DNA of 64,000 bases from assembly GCA_947095585.1 (NCBI GenBank), contig OX352761.1, positions 61,394,882 to 61,458,881 of the forward strand, written 5' to 3'. Source of the stretch: Nephrocerus scutellatus. Its lineage: Eukaryota; Arthropoda; Insecta; Diptera; Pipunculidae. Shown here piece by piece: positions 1 through 10,971 of the stretch (the first letter of the stretch is position 1; the number at the start of each line of letters is the position of its first letter). The notes beneath the pieces are model-generated. The model was given only the letters and a program-made list of their open reading frames with translations, was not told the DNA's origin and did no database searches. The position numbers and the translations under genes are program-made.

Positions 1-1130
1 GAAAGGATTTTTCAGAGGAATTGAACCATGTCAAGACTATTTCAGAGGCTCTCTAAAAAAATACGTCGTAGCACGTTGTTATCCAATAACCTTTTTTATT
101 CGAATGGCAAGATCCGTTGCTAGGTTGGAAGCGCACAGCTCTAGCCGTTAATGTTAACCGCGATGCGGAATACTTAATACTTTAATGTACAATTTGTTCA
201 TTAGGTTTTATTTTTGGAAACATATGCTCCAACTGAATGGTGATTAAGCCGTGATCAGGTGTTTCAAGGTCGTATGGCATAGTTTCGTAATTTACGCAGT
301 TGTTTCTATAAAGAAAGAAAGAAATATAAGATTAGGTAACTAAGTAATAGATGTAAGAAGGGCAAAAAAGTGTCAAAATTCTTTCTTAAACTACGTATAT
401 TCTGGTGAATAATATAAAAACCCAGATAACGACTTATGACCTCAGTGGTCTATACAAAGATAAAATGATATCAGTAGAATAAGAAGTAGTATTAATAGGA
501 AAATCAACTTGTGCGTTAAGTAAATTATTAGTCCTGGTAATTGTGGATGCTCCCTTGAAATATTGACCCTTACCACTGGTGGGGGGAATCAGTACTCAAT
601 GCAACTATGTTGATGTGGTTTATCTACTGACCCTTTCCTCGGGTGGGTGGAATCAATAGTTGAGTTAAAGACTGCTTTTTGTGAAATGAAGTTAATTTTA
701 TTCGATCATCCTATTTAAACAAAAATCTAAAACTAATTATACATTAAAGGCATACAGAGATAAATGTTATCTCTATGTGCGATATGGTGTTCGTACATTA
801 CATTTTGGTAACACGACCATATGCATAACATAAATCATGTAGGAGTATGTCTCTACGGGCATCTTCGCTTATCATCTTTCTTATCTGATGTAGTGGTAGG
901 ATACTTCTTTATACTAGAGGCTGACGAAGATAAGGCTGCGATGTTTTGTGCTGCGTAAGGCAAATCCTAGGATCGACAAATAACAAATTCCTGTGTTTCG
1001 TATTGCATTGTAACTCTCATGCTGTGCGATGCAGTGTATGCTGATCATACGCGTACCCTGCACTGCATCATATGGGAAATGCAGGTCAGTAATGTATTTG
1101 ATGTATGGTGACTATGAGCATAAAAATTAA
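1..1130. other. AT-rich stretch without a recognisable gene
   Basis: No reading frame here resembles a protein I know. A loose direct repeat is visible near 563-660, where a block beginning TGACCC and containing a run of G followed by GGAATCA recurs about 65 bases later. By context this is either intronic or flanking DNA of Sbf, or decayed transposon sequence. Confidence 0.4.
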
Positions 1131-1159
1131 AATTGTTCATGTAAATTCTCTAATGGGAG

Positions 1160-1390
1160 ATAGGTATGTGTTAAAATTTGAAGAAAATCGGGCTAATTTT
1201 AAAAAAATTTACATGGAAACCATACGGGTCTCATGGCGTGATCACTCCAACAAATTTACAAACAGTTTTGTCCATCAGTGATACACATGTGTTTAAAATT
1301 TGAAGAAAATCGAGCTAATTTTAAAAAAAAAATTATATGGGCACTCCTCGGGCCCGTTCACTCCAAAAACTTTACAAACAATTTTGTCAA
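1160..1390 (+). repeat. Tandem pair of a dispersed ~120-bp repeat
   Basis: The motif AAAATTTGAAGAAAATCG followed by GCTAATTTTAAAAAAA occurs at about 1170 and again at about 1291, with a linking part that contains CACTCC, TTTACAAACA and TTTTGTC. Diverged copies of the same unit occur at 19620-19780, 43020-43335 and 54215-54310, so it is a dispersed, locally tandem family. It has no coding potential that I can see. Confidence 0.6.
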
Positions 1391-1394
1391 ATCA

Positions 1395-2556
1395 TTCAGT
1401 AAGGTTGGCGCAAGGCCAATAACCTCGCCTGTAAAAAATTATTATTACGGAACCCAAAATCAGCCTCGGATACACGACGACGACCACGGCAACGAAAACG
1501 GCTAAACGATTTAAGAATTTTCTCATGGAACGTACGCTCACTGTATAGAGCTCTAGCTGCACAGCAGCTAGCCGATACCCTGTCCAAATATAATGCTGAC
1601 TTAACAGCAATTCAGGAGATGCGGTGGACAGGGAATGGTGTCTTACAAAAATCAGAATATGACATATATTACAGCTGTCATGCAAGACATCATGTGCTCG
1701 GGGTGGGGTTTCTAGTCAACAAAAGAATGAAACCCACCGTTATCGGCTTTAATGCAGTAAATGAACGGCTATGCACCCTTCGCGTGCGGCAAATTTAAAA
1801 ACATAAGCCTCATAAACGTTCATGCACATACAGAGGATTCCCCAGATGATGAAAAAGAAGAATTCTTTGAATCAGTCGAACGGGAACTCCATGCCTGCCC
1901 TCAGTATGATGTAAAAAGCATTCTGAGATGTCGGGCGTAGAAGAGAAATAGACACGCCTTAAAAATACTGTCATTAGTACTGCTGACTCCATCTTAGGCA
2001 GTAGTCGTAGAGATCGAAACGACTGGTTCGATGACAAATTTAAGCTAGCGACTGAACGTAAGAATGTTGCGTACCGAGCAAATCAACAATCTCATAGAAC
2101 GCGGGCACGCGAAGATGAATATAAAGAGCTCAGAAGATATGAAAAAATAGTTCACCGGCGAAAGAAAGCAGCCTGTGAGAAGAATCTCGTCCGTGAACTG
2201 GAACAGTAAAGAGAGCAAGGACCACACCAGGCGCGGAAGTCCGCGGTATGACGCAATATACACTGTGTTGCACATACTGCAAGGACAAAGAGGGTAATCT
2301 GATCGCCGATCTCCTCCTAGCTCGCATGAGCGAAGAGGATCCTGCTCGGAAAGTCCTTTGCGGTAGGATTTATGGAACACGACAGCGAGGCCGGCCAAGC
2401 CTACACTGGAAGGATGGCGTAGACCAGGACGCCCAGAGTTTAGGGATGTCAAACTGGATGACAACGGCTCGAAATCGGTACCGGTGGAGAGACTTTGCGG
2501 GAGGCCAGGATCGGACCCCGGTTGTAGAGCCAAATATGATGATGAAACATATGTAG
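1395..2556 (+). mobile_element. RTE-like non-LTR retrotransposon, internally deleted
   Basis: Translation of 1515-1800 gives an AP-endonuclease-like (EEP) N-terminus: a SWNVRSLYR block, then AIQEMRWTG, then an HHVLGVGFLV block, in the order expected of RTE-type endonucleases. Bases 1975-2210 give the linker between endonuclease and reverse transcriptase, rich in Arg, Lys and Glu. Bases 2330-2530 give a C-terminal block, GTRQRGRPSLHWKD, that is common at the end of RTE-type proteins. The reverse transcriptase core between them is missing, and several frameshifts are present, so the copy is dead. The 5' untranslated part (1395-1510) matches the reverse complement of 40420-40560, which supports membership in one family with that copy. 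Confidence 0.75.
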
Positions 2557-2576
2557 CTCCTTTTAGAGAATAAACA

Positions 2577-2960
2577 TGAAATTTTTTAATTTTTATGGGT
2601 TTTTAATTTTTTTTTGTTTAATTTCTTTTGCACTTAACAGATTTCTCCTAAGTGTTATACTTTTTGAGTTATTTGCAAAAACTCGGAAAAACTGTCTAAG
2701 TAAACTGTCACTTCCGGCTGTCAGATTTCCGTCAAAATCATTTATCATCACAATTTATGTAAAAAGCTTAAATATGAATTTTCATTCCGATAAGTTCAGC
2801 AGTTTGGGCTGTAGAGAGGACCCATACAGACAGACAGACAGAGATTTTTTTATTTTCGCTTTTTCTGACTGTAATGGGTAAATCTGCAAAAATCCCGAGT
2901 TCAAAAATTTTCATGATTATTATACTTCCTTTTAGTATGTAAAAGAAATTAAAAGATTGT
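2577..2960 (+). repeat. Dispersed non-coding repeat, + copy
   Basis: This 380-bp AT-rich block is closely similar to the reverse complement of 13085-13400. Shared landmarks are TTTGCACTTA, TACTTTTTGAGTT, GCAAAAACTCG, a CTGTCAGATTTC block and TTTTCATGATTA. The copy here carries an extra segment in the middle with the run CAGACAGACAGACAG. No coding frame is apparent. A non-autonomous element is the likeliest reading. Confidence 0.6.
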
Positions 2961-2979
2961 GTAGTAAATTTTGAAACTC

Positions 2980-3195
2980 TAGACAATTTTCCATCACCTG
3001 CCTAAGTATGTAAATCTGATCAGTTGTTGATTTGCCTGGGAGGAAGCCACACTGGTATGGACCAATGAGGACTTTATCGTATGGGGCTATCCTGTATTGA
3101 AGCAAAAAATAAAGTGCAAAACAGCGGTTCGCGCGGTCGCCGTTCGTAAGTGCGAAGTGCAGTATGTGGCCTCCCTTTACACCTATCACTCCAGC
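2980..3195 (-). pseudogene. RTE-type reverse transcriptase fragment
   Basis: Read on the minus strand, this gives about 60 residues with the block IGPYQCGF, then PGKSTTDQIYILRQVMENC, which is the finger/palm entry of RTE-clade reverse transcriptases. The upstream part, with ALTNGDRANRCFALYF, is less clear. It is a short relic next to the non-coding repeat at 2577-2960 and has no catalytic YADD block. Confidence 0.7.
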
Positions 3196-3439
3196 TCAGT
3201 AAAAGAAATTGTTTGGTTAATGATAATTGTTGTATGTTTCTGCATGCGGCAGTTTGAGACTACATTTCTTTAACAATGAAGAATAGCAGACACTGAGTGT
3301 TTGACTCTACTGGTGATTTGACTCATATTGTCGTGAAGGTATAACACTTGCGGCAAGATGTTTTGAAAATCATATGTGAGTCACTCTCTCCTCAGTCTGG
3401 CTTAAAGAAGCGGTAATTTGTGTGTTTTTGTGTGTTTGT

Positions 3440-5085
3440 GTTGTTTGTTGTGATGATTAGTTTCAGAGTGGATCTCAGCCAACGTATGTTTTTTCGCTTT
3501 ATTGTAAATGTCTACAGTCCAGCAATTCTGGCACTAAGCGAAACCCAAGTATTTGTGAATTCTGATACTTCAGATTTAAATCTGCCTGGGTATAGCTTAG
3601 TGCCATTATTTTTCCTACGATGCGGGCTCGCAATTTATGTCCGTGGTGATGTTGCGTTCAAACTTGTGCCTCAATTATGCTAATGTTCCAATGCGGATTT
3701 TAATTTCATATGGCTGAGAGTAATGGTACAAGGGCGCAACATCCACTACTGCTTTCTTTATAGAAGCCCCAACTTAGACAGAGTTTCAACTCTAACGAGT
3801 TTGATGCACTGTCTGACTCAATTGCAAGAATTGTCACAAATGATGAAAACACTGAAATCGTTATTGCGGGCGATTTCAATGTACACAATTCTGGGTGGCT
3901 TCGCCATTCTGGCCAGACAACACCCGAAGGAAGGTGTGTTGAGTTGTTCGCTGAGTTAAATCACCTTTCTCAGCTTGTGAATGAGCCTACAAGATCATCC
4001 TGATAATTACTCTGTCAATGTATTATCGCCTCTAGGCTCGTCTGACCATTGTGTTGTATCAGCTAATTTCTCGTTAATAATCCACGCAGCTAGAGAAAAA
4101 ACTCCCAAAAACAGCATGGCAATACGAGAAAGCCAATTGGGACGGCCTTAACAACTTCTTTGGGATTCTTAACTGGTCGCTATTGTTTCTCGTTAGCAAC
4201 GTGGATGCCGCCGCTGATGCAATCACAAACATCATTCTTATTGGTATGAGAAGGTTTATCCCTTTCAGGGATAAGTCTATCAAACCAAAAGATGATGGAT
4301 GGATGGCTTCTAGGATTAAAGAGGTATGCTTTCGGTTTTACAAAGCAAAACCCTCATGAGGAAAACCGAACTAATTTTAAACGAGTCAGAAATGATTGCA
4401 ATGCCCACCTTCGGCGAGTCAAATTCGCCTACGACCGAAAATTGAGGCAAAAAATACTACAATGTCCCAAAGGTAGTAAAAATGTTTAGTCATTCGCGAA
4501 AAGAATCAAAAATACAGCCTCGTCGTGCATTCCAACGCTCATTTACAATGACACTCCAGTTGTCAACTCTAAACACAAAGCCAATCTGTTTGCTGCACAT
4601 TTTGCAATTAGCTCCACGCTTCCAGATTCTGCATTGATGCCACCTGCACCATCGAGTATTGAACACTCTATGGGACAGATCTTCATTCGTACTCGTGCAG
4701 TTGCTAGAGTTTTAAATGATCTTTACACTCACAAATCCGCTGGGCCAGATGGTATTTCCCCACTAGTTCTGAAGAGGTGTTCTTCCAAGCTGGCATTACC
4801 ATTGCGTAAGCTTTCCATCTATCCTATTCTTTTGGACTCTTCCCGAGAAGTTGAAAAACAGCCTTTGTCCAGCCCATACCCAAAAAAGGTGAGCCGTCGT
4901 CTCCTTCTTCGTACCGACCCATAGCCCTTACATCCATTCTTTCCAAGGTCATGGAAACGCAACGCTTAAGAAATATCTTGAAACCAACGAAATCCTTAGT
5001 GACCGGCAGTATGGATTTCGTGGGCATTTCGTTCTACTGGTGATTTGATGGTATATCTCACCGAACAGTGGAACTGGCAATAGCT
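3440..5085 (+). mobile_element. Degenerate non-LTR retrotransposon (EEP plus RT), CR1/Jockey-type
   Basis: The first part (3470-4060) is an endonuclease: ALSETQV, a block ending GLAIYVR, CFLYRSPNLDR, then GDFNVHNSGWL and, after a frameshift, SDHCVVSA, which are the expected EEP motifs in order. The second part (4640-5060) holds the reverse transcriptase entry: the SAGPDGISPLVLK block (frame of 4730-4780) and, frameshifted, YGFRGHF near 5010. The frame is broken many times and the RT palm is missing after 5085. The C-terminal relics at 11290, 16300, 19845 and 49386 look like the missing end of related elements. The clade assignment is tentative. Confidence 0.65.
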
Positions 5086-5118
5086 GTTCCGGTAAATATT
5101 TTGACGTCTACGGGACGT

Positions 5119-5682
5119 CTATGGCGATAGACTCTGGAATAGAACCAGACAGTTCAGCTTCCTAAAAGCATCAGGGCCTGGTTTGATGTCCTGGAGCCGT
5201 TTGCTCCGTTCATCCCCCTGGTACATCCGCATTTTTTGTTTTTTGTTTGCGTTGATGGTTTTTGGTGGCCTTCTTATCGTTGCTGGTTTGCTGGCAGTCC
5301 CCATAGTAGCTATACTTGCAAAGCTTACTCCCTTCACTACAGGCTTCGAAGCACACATCTGGGCGAAACCGATCGTAAGTGCGGTTTTTACCTTTTCCGC
5401 CATCTTCTCCTTATATTTAGGACATCCTCGATAGTTTGCAGGATGTCCATTTTTCTGGCAGTTTGTGCAGAATACCTTGTCGTCTTTTTTGTTATCTTGG
5501 TTTCTTGGGCATTGCCCCGGCAAGCGCTCGTCTTTGCACTTTACACACCTGTAATTCATGCCGCAATTGCTTGCGACATGTCCAAACTTTTGGCAGTTTC
5601 TGCATTGCCTGCTGGTTTCAGTTTTTCCCAATGCACCAACTGGTTCATCAGGAGGGTTTTCGAGCAAACTGAACTGAAACAA
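5119..5682 (-). pseudogene. Jockey-type ORF1 (gag-like) C-terminal part
   Basis: The minus frame encodes about 187 residues with three zinc-knuckle-like motifs near its N-terminal third: CRNCQKFGHVASNC, CVKCKDERLPGQCP and CTNCQKNGHPANYRGCP. This trio is the hallmark of Jockey-clade ORF1 proteins, which bind the element RNA. It is followed by a basic region with RRPPKTINANKKQK. The start of ORF1 is absent, and the 5' side (higher coordinates) runs into an RTE fragment. The frames on the opposite strand that look membrane-like are shadows of this one. Confidence 0.75.
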
Positions 5683-5699
5683 TCAAATTGTTAAATTTC

Positions 5700-5905
5700 T
5701 TGTCGGTCCTCTGAGTTTTGAAGGGTTTCACCTCCATTACAGGGACACAAGATGTCTGCATGACAGCTGTAATATATGTCATATTCTGATTTTTGCAAGA
5801 CACCATTCCCCCTCCACCGCATCTCCTGAATTGCTGTTATGTCAGCAATATATTTGGACAGGGTATCGGCTAGATGCTGGGCAGTTCGAGTTCTATACAG
5901 TGATC
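5700..5905 (-). pseudogene. RTE-like endonuclease fragment
   Basis: The reverse complement of this stretch reproduces about 170 bases of the endonuclease start seen at 1535-1700: the part encoding LADTLSKY.ADLTAIQEMRW and the SEYDIYYSCHAD-like segment. It is a second short copy of the same family in opposite orientation, 4 kb away. Confidence 0.7.
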
Positions 5906-5924
5906 TTTCGATATTAAAATAATG

Positions 5925-6540
5925 AATATTAAAAGCCTCCCTTACTCACAACACCGACATTTTTTGTTGTATTACAAAATTAGCGATAATATGACCTTAG
6001 AAAAACTTCGCGAAATCCGCCAAAGTGGGTATTTGTCGGTCAACTTCCAACTATGTATGGTGCTCGGCATTGCTTTCTTCCATACAAATGTGTTAAATGT
6101 GGAAAATCCCACAAATCTCTGTTCTGCCCTGAAAATATAGTTCTTGTTGATACCTAATCTAGAAAAAGTTCGACGTGCAAATTGTAACGGTCAGCCAGCC
6201 AACTACAACGCTTGTCCAAAGCGATTAGAATACCAACAGATTCGAATGAACGTAAATCAACAGTTAGGTCTAACATCAACTTTTCTCTTACCACCATCGT
6301 CCTTTTACCTCATCATATCAGAAGCCGATAGTCCAACCGCATCAATTTCTATCACCAAAGCCTACCGCAACTCAACAATTGTCATCGAGCCGTATAGTAG
6401 TGAAGTTCTTCGCAATGAGCCAGAGTTATTGACTATGTCACAGCTGATGCATGAATTTAAATTTATTGTACTGGAGTTGAGCAAATGTAGAACACCTATA
6501 AAACAACTTTCTGTTGTCCTTCAGTATGCGCAATAAATCA
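5925..6540 (+). pseudogene. Non-LTR ORF1 relic with zinc knuckles
   Basis: Frame-shifted translation shows a Cys/His cluster around 6055-6120 (CVKCGKSHKSLFCP) and a second one around 6170-6235 (ANCNGQPANYNACPKR), the spacing seen in ORF1 proteins of Jockey/I-type elements. After these comes a 100-residue tail without a known motif. It directly precedes an endonuclease frame at 6573, so both probably belong to one element. Confidence 0.6.
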
Positions 6541-6572
6541 AATTTGAAAATTTTATACTATTTTATAATTTT

Positions 6573-7184
6573 ATGAACACCAATTTTATTCACAGAGCAT
6601 GTTTTAGTGAAACGTTTCTCAAAACTACATCGGTATTATCATTAGATCCCAAATTCAAAATTTATCGAAATGCTTGTGACGATGAGTTAAGAGACGGAGG
6701 GGTAGCAATAGTCATTAGTAGATCTTTGCAACATGAAGTTCTCCCTGTGATCAAGACCAAAATTATTGAGAATATTTGTATTAAAATAAAACTAAATCGT
6801 GGTCAAATCCAAATAAATAGTTGCTACCTCCCTGGAGGAACTACAGTAAATAATATTAAAAACCACTTCAAGGTTGATATTACCAAATTAACAAGTTTTC
6901 GTCACGCGTACTATACCGTTGGTGACTTCAACGCCATGCATAGATTTTGGAACTGCAGAAGATCTAATGTAGCTGGCAAAATATTATTTGATAAAGCTGC
7001 AGAAGGGAACTTCGTTATTTTTCATCCTAGTCAGTTCACTTACTTTCCTACTGATGTGAGAAAGAACCCATCCATTATTGATATTTGCCTAACAAATAGC
7101 TATCATTCCACCAGTGACTTCGATGTACACCGTCTAGGATCTGGTCACAAAGGTGTTGTTTTTGAAATTTATCTTGATGATTGA
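6573..7184 (+). pseudogene. EEP endonuclease domain of a non-LTR retrotransposon
   Basis: An open 203-residue frame with the EEP signature: FSETFLK near the start, GGVAIVISRSLQ at about residue 45, INSCYLPGG at about 90, and VGDFNAMHRFWNCR at about 117, followed by IIDICLTNS and a G-S-G-H terminus near 192 in place of the usual S-D-H. Such domains nick target DNA for reverse transcription. The reverse transcriptase is missing because the sequence runs into a minus-strand gypsy element near 7285. The frame is intact but lacks the normal N-terminal RI-x-W-N block, so it is a fragment. Confidence 0.75.
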
Positions 7185-7288
7185 TAAAAATGTAACGATG
7201 TTCGTAGTCCTCCATGTTTCAAGGAAGCCAGATGGGATATTTACCAGCACTTCATAAACACAAAACTAAAGGATAAGCCATTAAATGT

Positions 7289-8276
7289 TCAAAGCGAAGA
7301 AACAGGGCCTGCTGCAGTACCGTTGTCACTTACAATGATCTCCGGAATTCCATGGGTGGCAAATATCTTGCGGAGGGCCTGTATGGCACAAGCAGCTGAT
7401 GTTGTGCCTACTGGAACGACCTCTAACCACTCGATTAGTATAGTGTAAATCTTACCACGATGAGGTACGGCAAAATCGATATGGATTCTCGACCATGGTT
7501 TTGTCGTTTCTCCCATGAGAGCACGGTTGCCTGTGCAACCTCTGAACGGGTTGATTGGCATTCCGTGCACAAACGTACAACCTTTTAGAGGTCCGCATCT
7601 AGTTTAGGCCACCAAAAATAATTCCTCGCTAGCGCCTTCATTCTCACAATACCCGGATGAGCAGTATGTAGAGCGCACAGCATTTGTGCCCGAATACATA
7701 GTGGAATTATTACCCTGTACCCCCAGAGTAGACACCCCTTGAGTGTGCTTATTTCAACACGACTAATCCAATATGGCTGGAACTGCTCTGCGGGTTTATT
7801 CTCTGGCCAGCCACGTAGTGTCCACTGTAGGATTTGCGAGAGAATTGGATCCTTGCTAGTTGTAGCGGCAATGTCTTCAGCATGAACGGCCGGCTTATGT
7901 GCCGTATCTATAAGCAGCACTTCCTCTTCTTCAGTAACTATCTTAGTACCCGGAACGGGAAGTCTACTTAAGCCATCTGCATTTCCCATCTCTTTCCCTG
8001 CACGGTAGAAAAGTTTAAATGTGTAGGCATTCAGGAAAGTACTCCAAATGATCATTCTCGGTGACAGGATTTGTGGAGCTAGAACATCTGCGGTAAAACG
8101 TCCGAGAAGTGTTTTATGGTCCGGTAATATAAAGAATTTACGACCGTAAAAAAAGTCATGGAACTTGTTACCCCCACTATGATCGCAAGAGCCTCGCGAT
8201 CACCTTGACTATACCGTCGTTCCGTTTCCGTCATCATCATCGAGTGGTAAGCTATAGTACGCTCTTTCGTTCCCAC
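7289..8276 (-). pseudogene. gypsy (mag-like) RNase H end and integrase
   Basis: Three frames together give the end of RNase H (AYHSMMMTETERRYSQGDRE, then a frameshift), a linker with NADGLSRLP, the zinc-binding part of integrase (LHTAHPGIVRMKALAR, then YFWWPKL) and the catalytic core start (WSRIHIDFAVP and IVSDNGT, the first two acidic residues of D-D-E). The third catalytic residue and the C-terminus are missing at the truncation. Frameshifts lie near 8060 and 7580, and the Cys pair of the zinc finger is damaged at the second one. Confidence 0.75.
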
Positions 8277-8343
8277 TCGATGTGACTATATGACAATATT
8301 TCTCACTAAATGGCATTACGACGTTTTTGGACATCAAGGCATC

Positions 8344-9198
8344 TTAAAGCGCATCGAAACTGATCTGCTCGACATGTCCCCATCTCCAGGAAACATTCTT
8401 ATAAAGTAGTTGGTGTAAAGATTCCGCGATGGTTGCTTGATCTTGAATGAAAGAATGGTAAAAATTAATTAAGCCTAGAAAAGCTTGAAGCTGTCCCTTA
8501 TCTGTTGGCGGTGGGGTGCTTTTAATAGTGTCGATTTTTTGTTGCATTGGGTGAAGACCTCCGGAATCGATTCTATATCCAAGGAAATTGGTAGATGAAC
8601 AACCAATTTGACATATGCCTTGCTTTTGACGAATACCAGCCTTGTCAAATCTTTGGAATATGTCGATCAACTTCTGGCGTAAATCGGTATCGGACGATGC
8701 GATGACAATGATATCATCGAAATATGGTATAACTCCTGGAATTCTTTGAAGTAGATTCTCCATGAAATTTTGGAAAATTCCTGGTGCAGTACTAATACCG
8801 AATTGAAGACGCTTGACCTTGAACGCCCCCTTGTGTGTCGTAATTGTTTGAACGAAAGCTGTTGCATCATCTACAATAAGCTGTTGGTACGCTTGTGCGA
8901 GTTCAAGTTTTGCAAAAATGGACCCGTTTGAAATTGTCGACAAAAGGTGATGCGCTGATGGAACTGGAAAACAGTGTGGCGTGAGAGCTTTGTTCACAGT
9001 TAATTTGTAATCGCCGCAAATTCTCACGCTGCCATCGGCCTTTGGAACAGGTACTATAGGCGTAGCCCACTCGCTGTATTCGACAGGCGCCAGGATTCCC
9101 TGTCGAACTAATTTGTCCAACTCCTCTTCAAGCGCTGTTCGCATGGCGATAGGAATTTTCCGTGCTGGCAAACGTATCGGAATAATTTTCGGATCCAC
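8344..9198 (-). pseudogene. gypsy (mag-like) reverse transcriptase
   Basis: An open minus frame of 284 residues. Motifs in order: EEELDKLVRQGIL and EWATPIVPVPK (residues about 24-55), VRICGDYKLTVNK (57-69), AKLELAQAYQQL (95-106), LQFGISTAPGIFQ (about 131-143) and the catalytic PYFDDIIVIA (about 158-167), where the family norm Y-x-D-D is here F-D-D. The end runs into the RNase H connection with LGLINFYHSF. It is joined to gag/protease by the segment 9199-9306 with an in-frame stop near 9307. Confidence 0.85.
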
Positions 9199-9306
9199 AT
9201 GAAGAATGACAGGTGGACCGCGGTATGAGCCTAAATCAGATGAAAACAGGTGGTTGAAATTCGCCAGTATATCGGAAAATCTGGAATTTGTAATTAAATG
9301 AACTCC

Positions 9307-10044
9307 TTAAATGGAAATTCCCAAAGGCTCAAACCAATCCACCCCAAGAACACTGGCTTTGTTACCGGTAGTGACATACAATTGTAAATGGGAAACTGGT
9401 TTACCATTGTACTGCACATCAATGTTTAAGCAACCCATAATGTCAATTGGATTCCGTTGAAAATCGACTAGTTTCAAATTTGCCTCACGAAGTGGTGGTA
9501 GTTTCCGAAAAATTCGTAGAAATGTTATCTCGGATATGATAGTATGCCTAGATCCGGAGTCCACTTCGAAATGACATGGAATATTGTTGATGTTGACGGT
9601 GGCAGACGTATTAACAGCAGAAGGACTCGAAACAATTTTCACTTCTCTGTGGCGATTAGTGTAACGCTTTTTGTTGTTTTTATGGTTGTTGCGGCTGCCA
9701 GCCATCGCACGACAAACCCGTTGTAGGTGTTCCCTTATACCACAAAAGGAACATCTTGCTGTACGATATCGACAGGTGGATCGGTCATGGTCCTCCCCGC
9801 AGCTGAAACACCCTTGTAATTGCGAAGGTTTCTTCTGCTGATTAATTCTGACTGGGGCTGCATTTTTTCGCTGTACTATCTGCTTTACTTGGTGTGCCTC
9901 AGCAATAACTTGTTGATTTTTCTCTGCAGCTTCTGCGGCAATGCTGCGATCGATGGCGGTGAATAACTGTAAATCTTTTTCAGCTAAGAACATCTGCTGC
10001 AAACGAACGTTTTGCACCCCACAAACAAGACGATCTCGTAGCAT
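9307..10044 (-). pseudogene. gypsy (mag-like) gag C-terminus and protease
   Basis: A 245-residue minus frame. Two zinc knuckles, CFSCGEDHDRSTC and CSFCGIREHLQRVC, lie at about residues 79-105, followed by a basic stretch and an aspartic protease with the active-site block EVDSGSRHTII at about residue 158. Gag packages element RNA and the protease matures the polyprotein. The gag N-terminus continues in other frames to about 10436, where a start lies in the block M-I-P-I-E-N-I, with frameshifts near 10045 and 10180. Confidence 0.8.
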
Positions 10045-10440
10045 TCGATCAAACTATCCTTGTGGAAATTGCAGCTCTAAGACGTCTAAGCTCGGCTACG
10101 TAGTCGGCGATGCATTCTCCCGGACGTTGCTCACGTTTGAAGAATGTGTACGATGCCGCAATTTCCGATAGGCGAGGGGAAAAATGATTTTATAAGATTT
10201 CCATTATCTCTTTGATCACTAGATCACTCACTTTTTTGTGTGCTATTAAATTTTCCAAAAACTCAAATGTGTCCGCCCCGGATAATGTAAGAAACGTGGC
10301 ACGCTTCAATTCCGCAGTTTCGATTTTATTGGCCACACAAAAAAGTTCAAAACGTCTTGAATATGTGCCCTATTCGCTCGGTTTATTTGTGTCGAAATTT
10401 TCAATATTTTCAATCGGTATCATTATAGGAATTTAGAACA
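10045..10440 (-). pseudogene. gypsy (mag-like) gag N-terminal part, frameshifted
   Basis: Broken minus frames give FDTNKPSEWA, then ELFCVANKI, ELKRATFLTLSGADTFEFL, and further in [12 protein letters not shown] and YVAELRRL. This is the order found in the capsid region of mag-like gag proteins. At least two frameshifts and one stop are present. Confidence 0.6.
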
Positions 10441-10587
10441 ACAGAATAAGAAAATAACTGTTTACCGTAACAACAGCTTTGATAGCGATTGATAGAAAAA
10501 ATGTATTTAATTAATCTATATCAACGTATTAATGTAGGTACACAACCGAAAATCACGAATAATTATTATTCTTTACAATGCAAATAA

Positions 10588-10603
10588 TTTTCCCTCGTCG
10601 CCA
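10588..10603 (-). promoter_or_regulatory. Primer-binding site of the mag-like gypsy
   Basis: On the minus strand the sequence just inside the LTR reads TGGCGACGAGGG, which begins with the TGG expected to pair with the CCA end of a tRNA. It lies between the LTR end at about 10605 and gag. Confidence 0.55.
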
Positions 10604-10604
10604 A

Positions 10605-10971
10605 TGTTTTATGTGGGAATAAAACTAAAACACAAGCTTGTTCGGTTTTCTAATTCTTTAGTTCGTAACTCTTAAAATAATGACTAACTAAAAGAACATG
10701 AGGTGATCATGTAAAACAGACATTGAGACGATCAACAAAATTAAACAGTGTCGGGCGCGTTTAATACTTAGATGGGGGACCAGCGCTGCAATTTTTGTTA
10801 CGCTTCTATGGCTCAGACTCAATGTGTCGACTTACTCTATCGCGAGAATTGTCTACTGCTACTATGCCGACACAGAGTAGATCGGTTCTCCTCCAATCAT
10901 TGGGGACCAGCGTTGCATTAAGAATACGAAACCACCCGATAGTTACTTCATTCGGATGAGCTATTATAACA
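10605..10971 (-). repeat. Probable 5' LTR of the mag-like gypsy
   Basis: The inner border is well placed because it abuts the primer site: on the + strand it starts TGTTTTATGTGGG. The outer border is an estimate, at an ACA near 10971 that would give TG...CA ends. A GGGGACCAGCG motif occurs twice inside (about 10774 and 10902). The partner LTR is lost, so the limits cannot be confirmed. Confidence 0.4.

Larger units (their letters stand above)
7289..10971 (-). mobile_element. Ty3/gypsy element, mag-like clade, 3'-truncated
   Basis: In minus-strand order it shows a probable 5' LTR (10605-10971), a primer-binding site, gag, protease, reverse transcriptase, RNase H and integrase. The integrase ends abruptly at about 7300 against a + strand non-LTR fragment, so the 3' part and 3' LTR are lost. 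The reading frame is broken at several points. The clade is judged from the RT entry block VRICGDYKLTVNK and the mag-type primer site. Confidence 0.75.

Noticed and set aside
5183..5694. + strand frames with hydrophobic, membrane-like stretches
   Set aside because: They are the antisense of the Jockey ORF1 zinc-knuckle frame at 5682-5119, which has clear homology.
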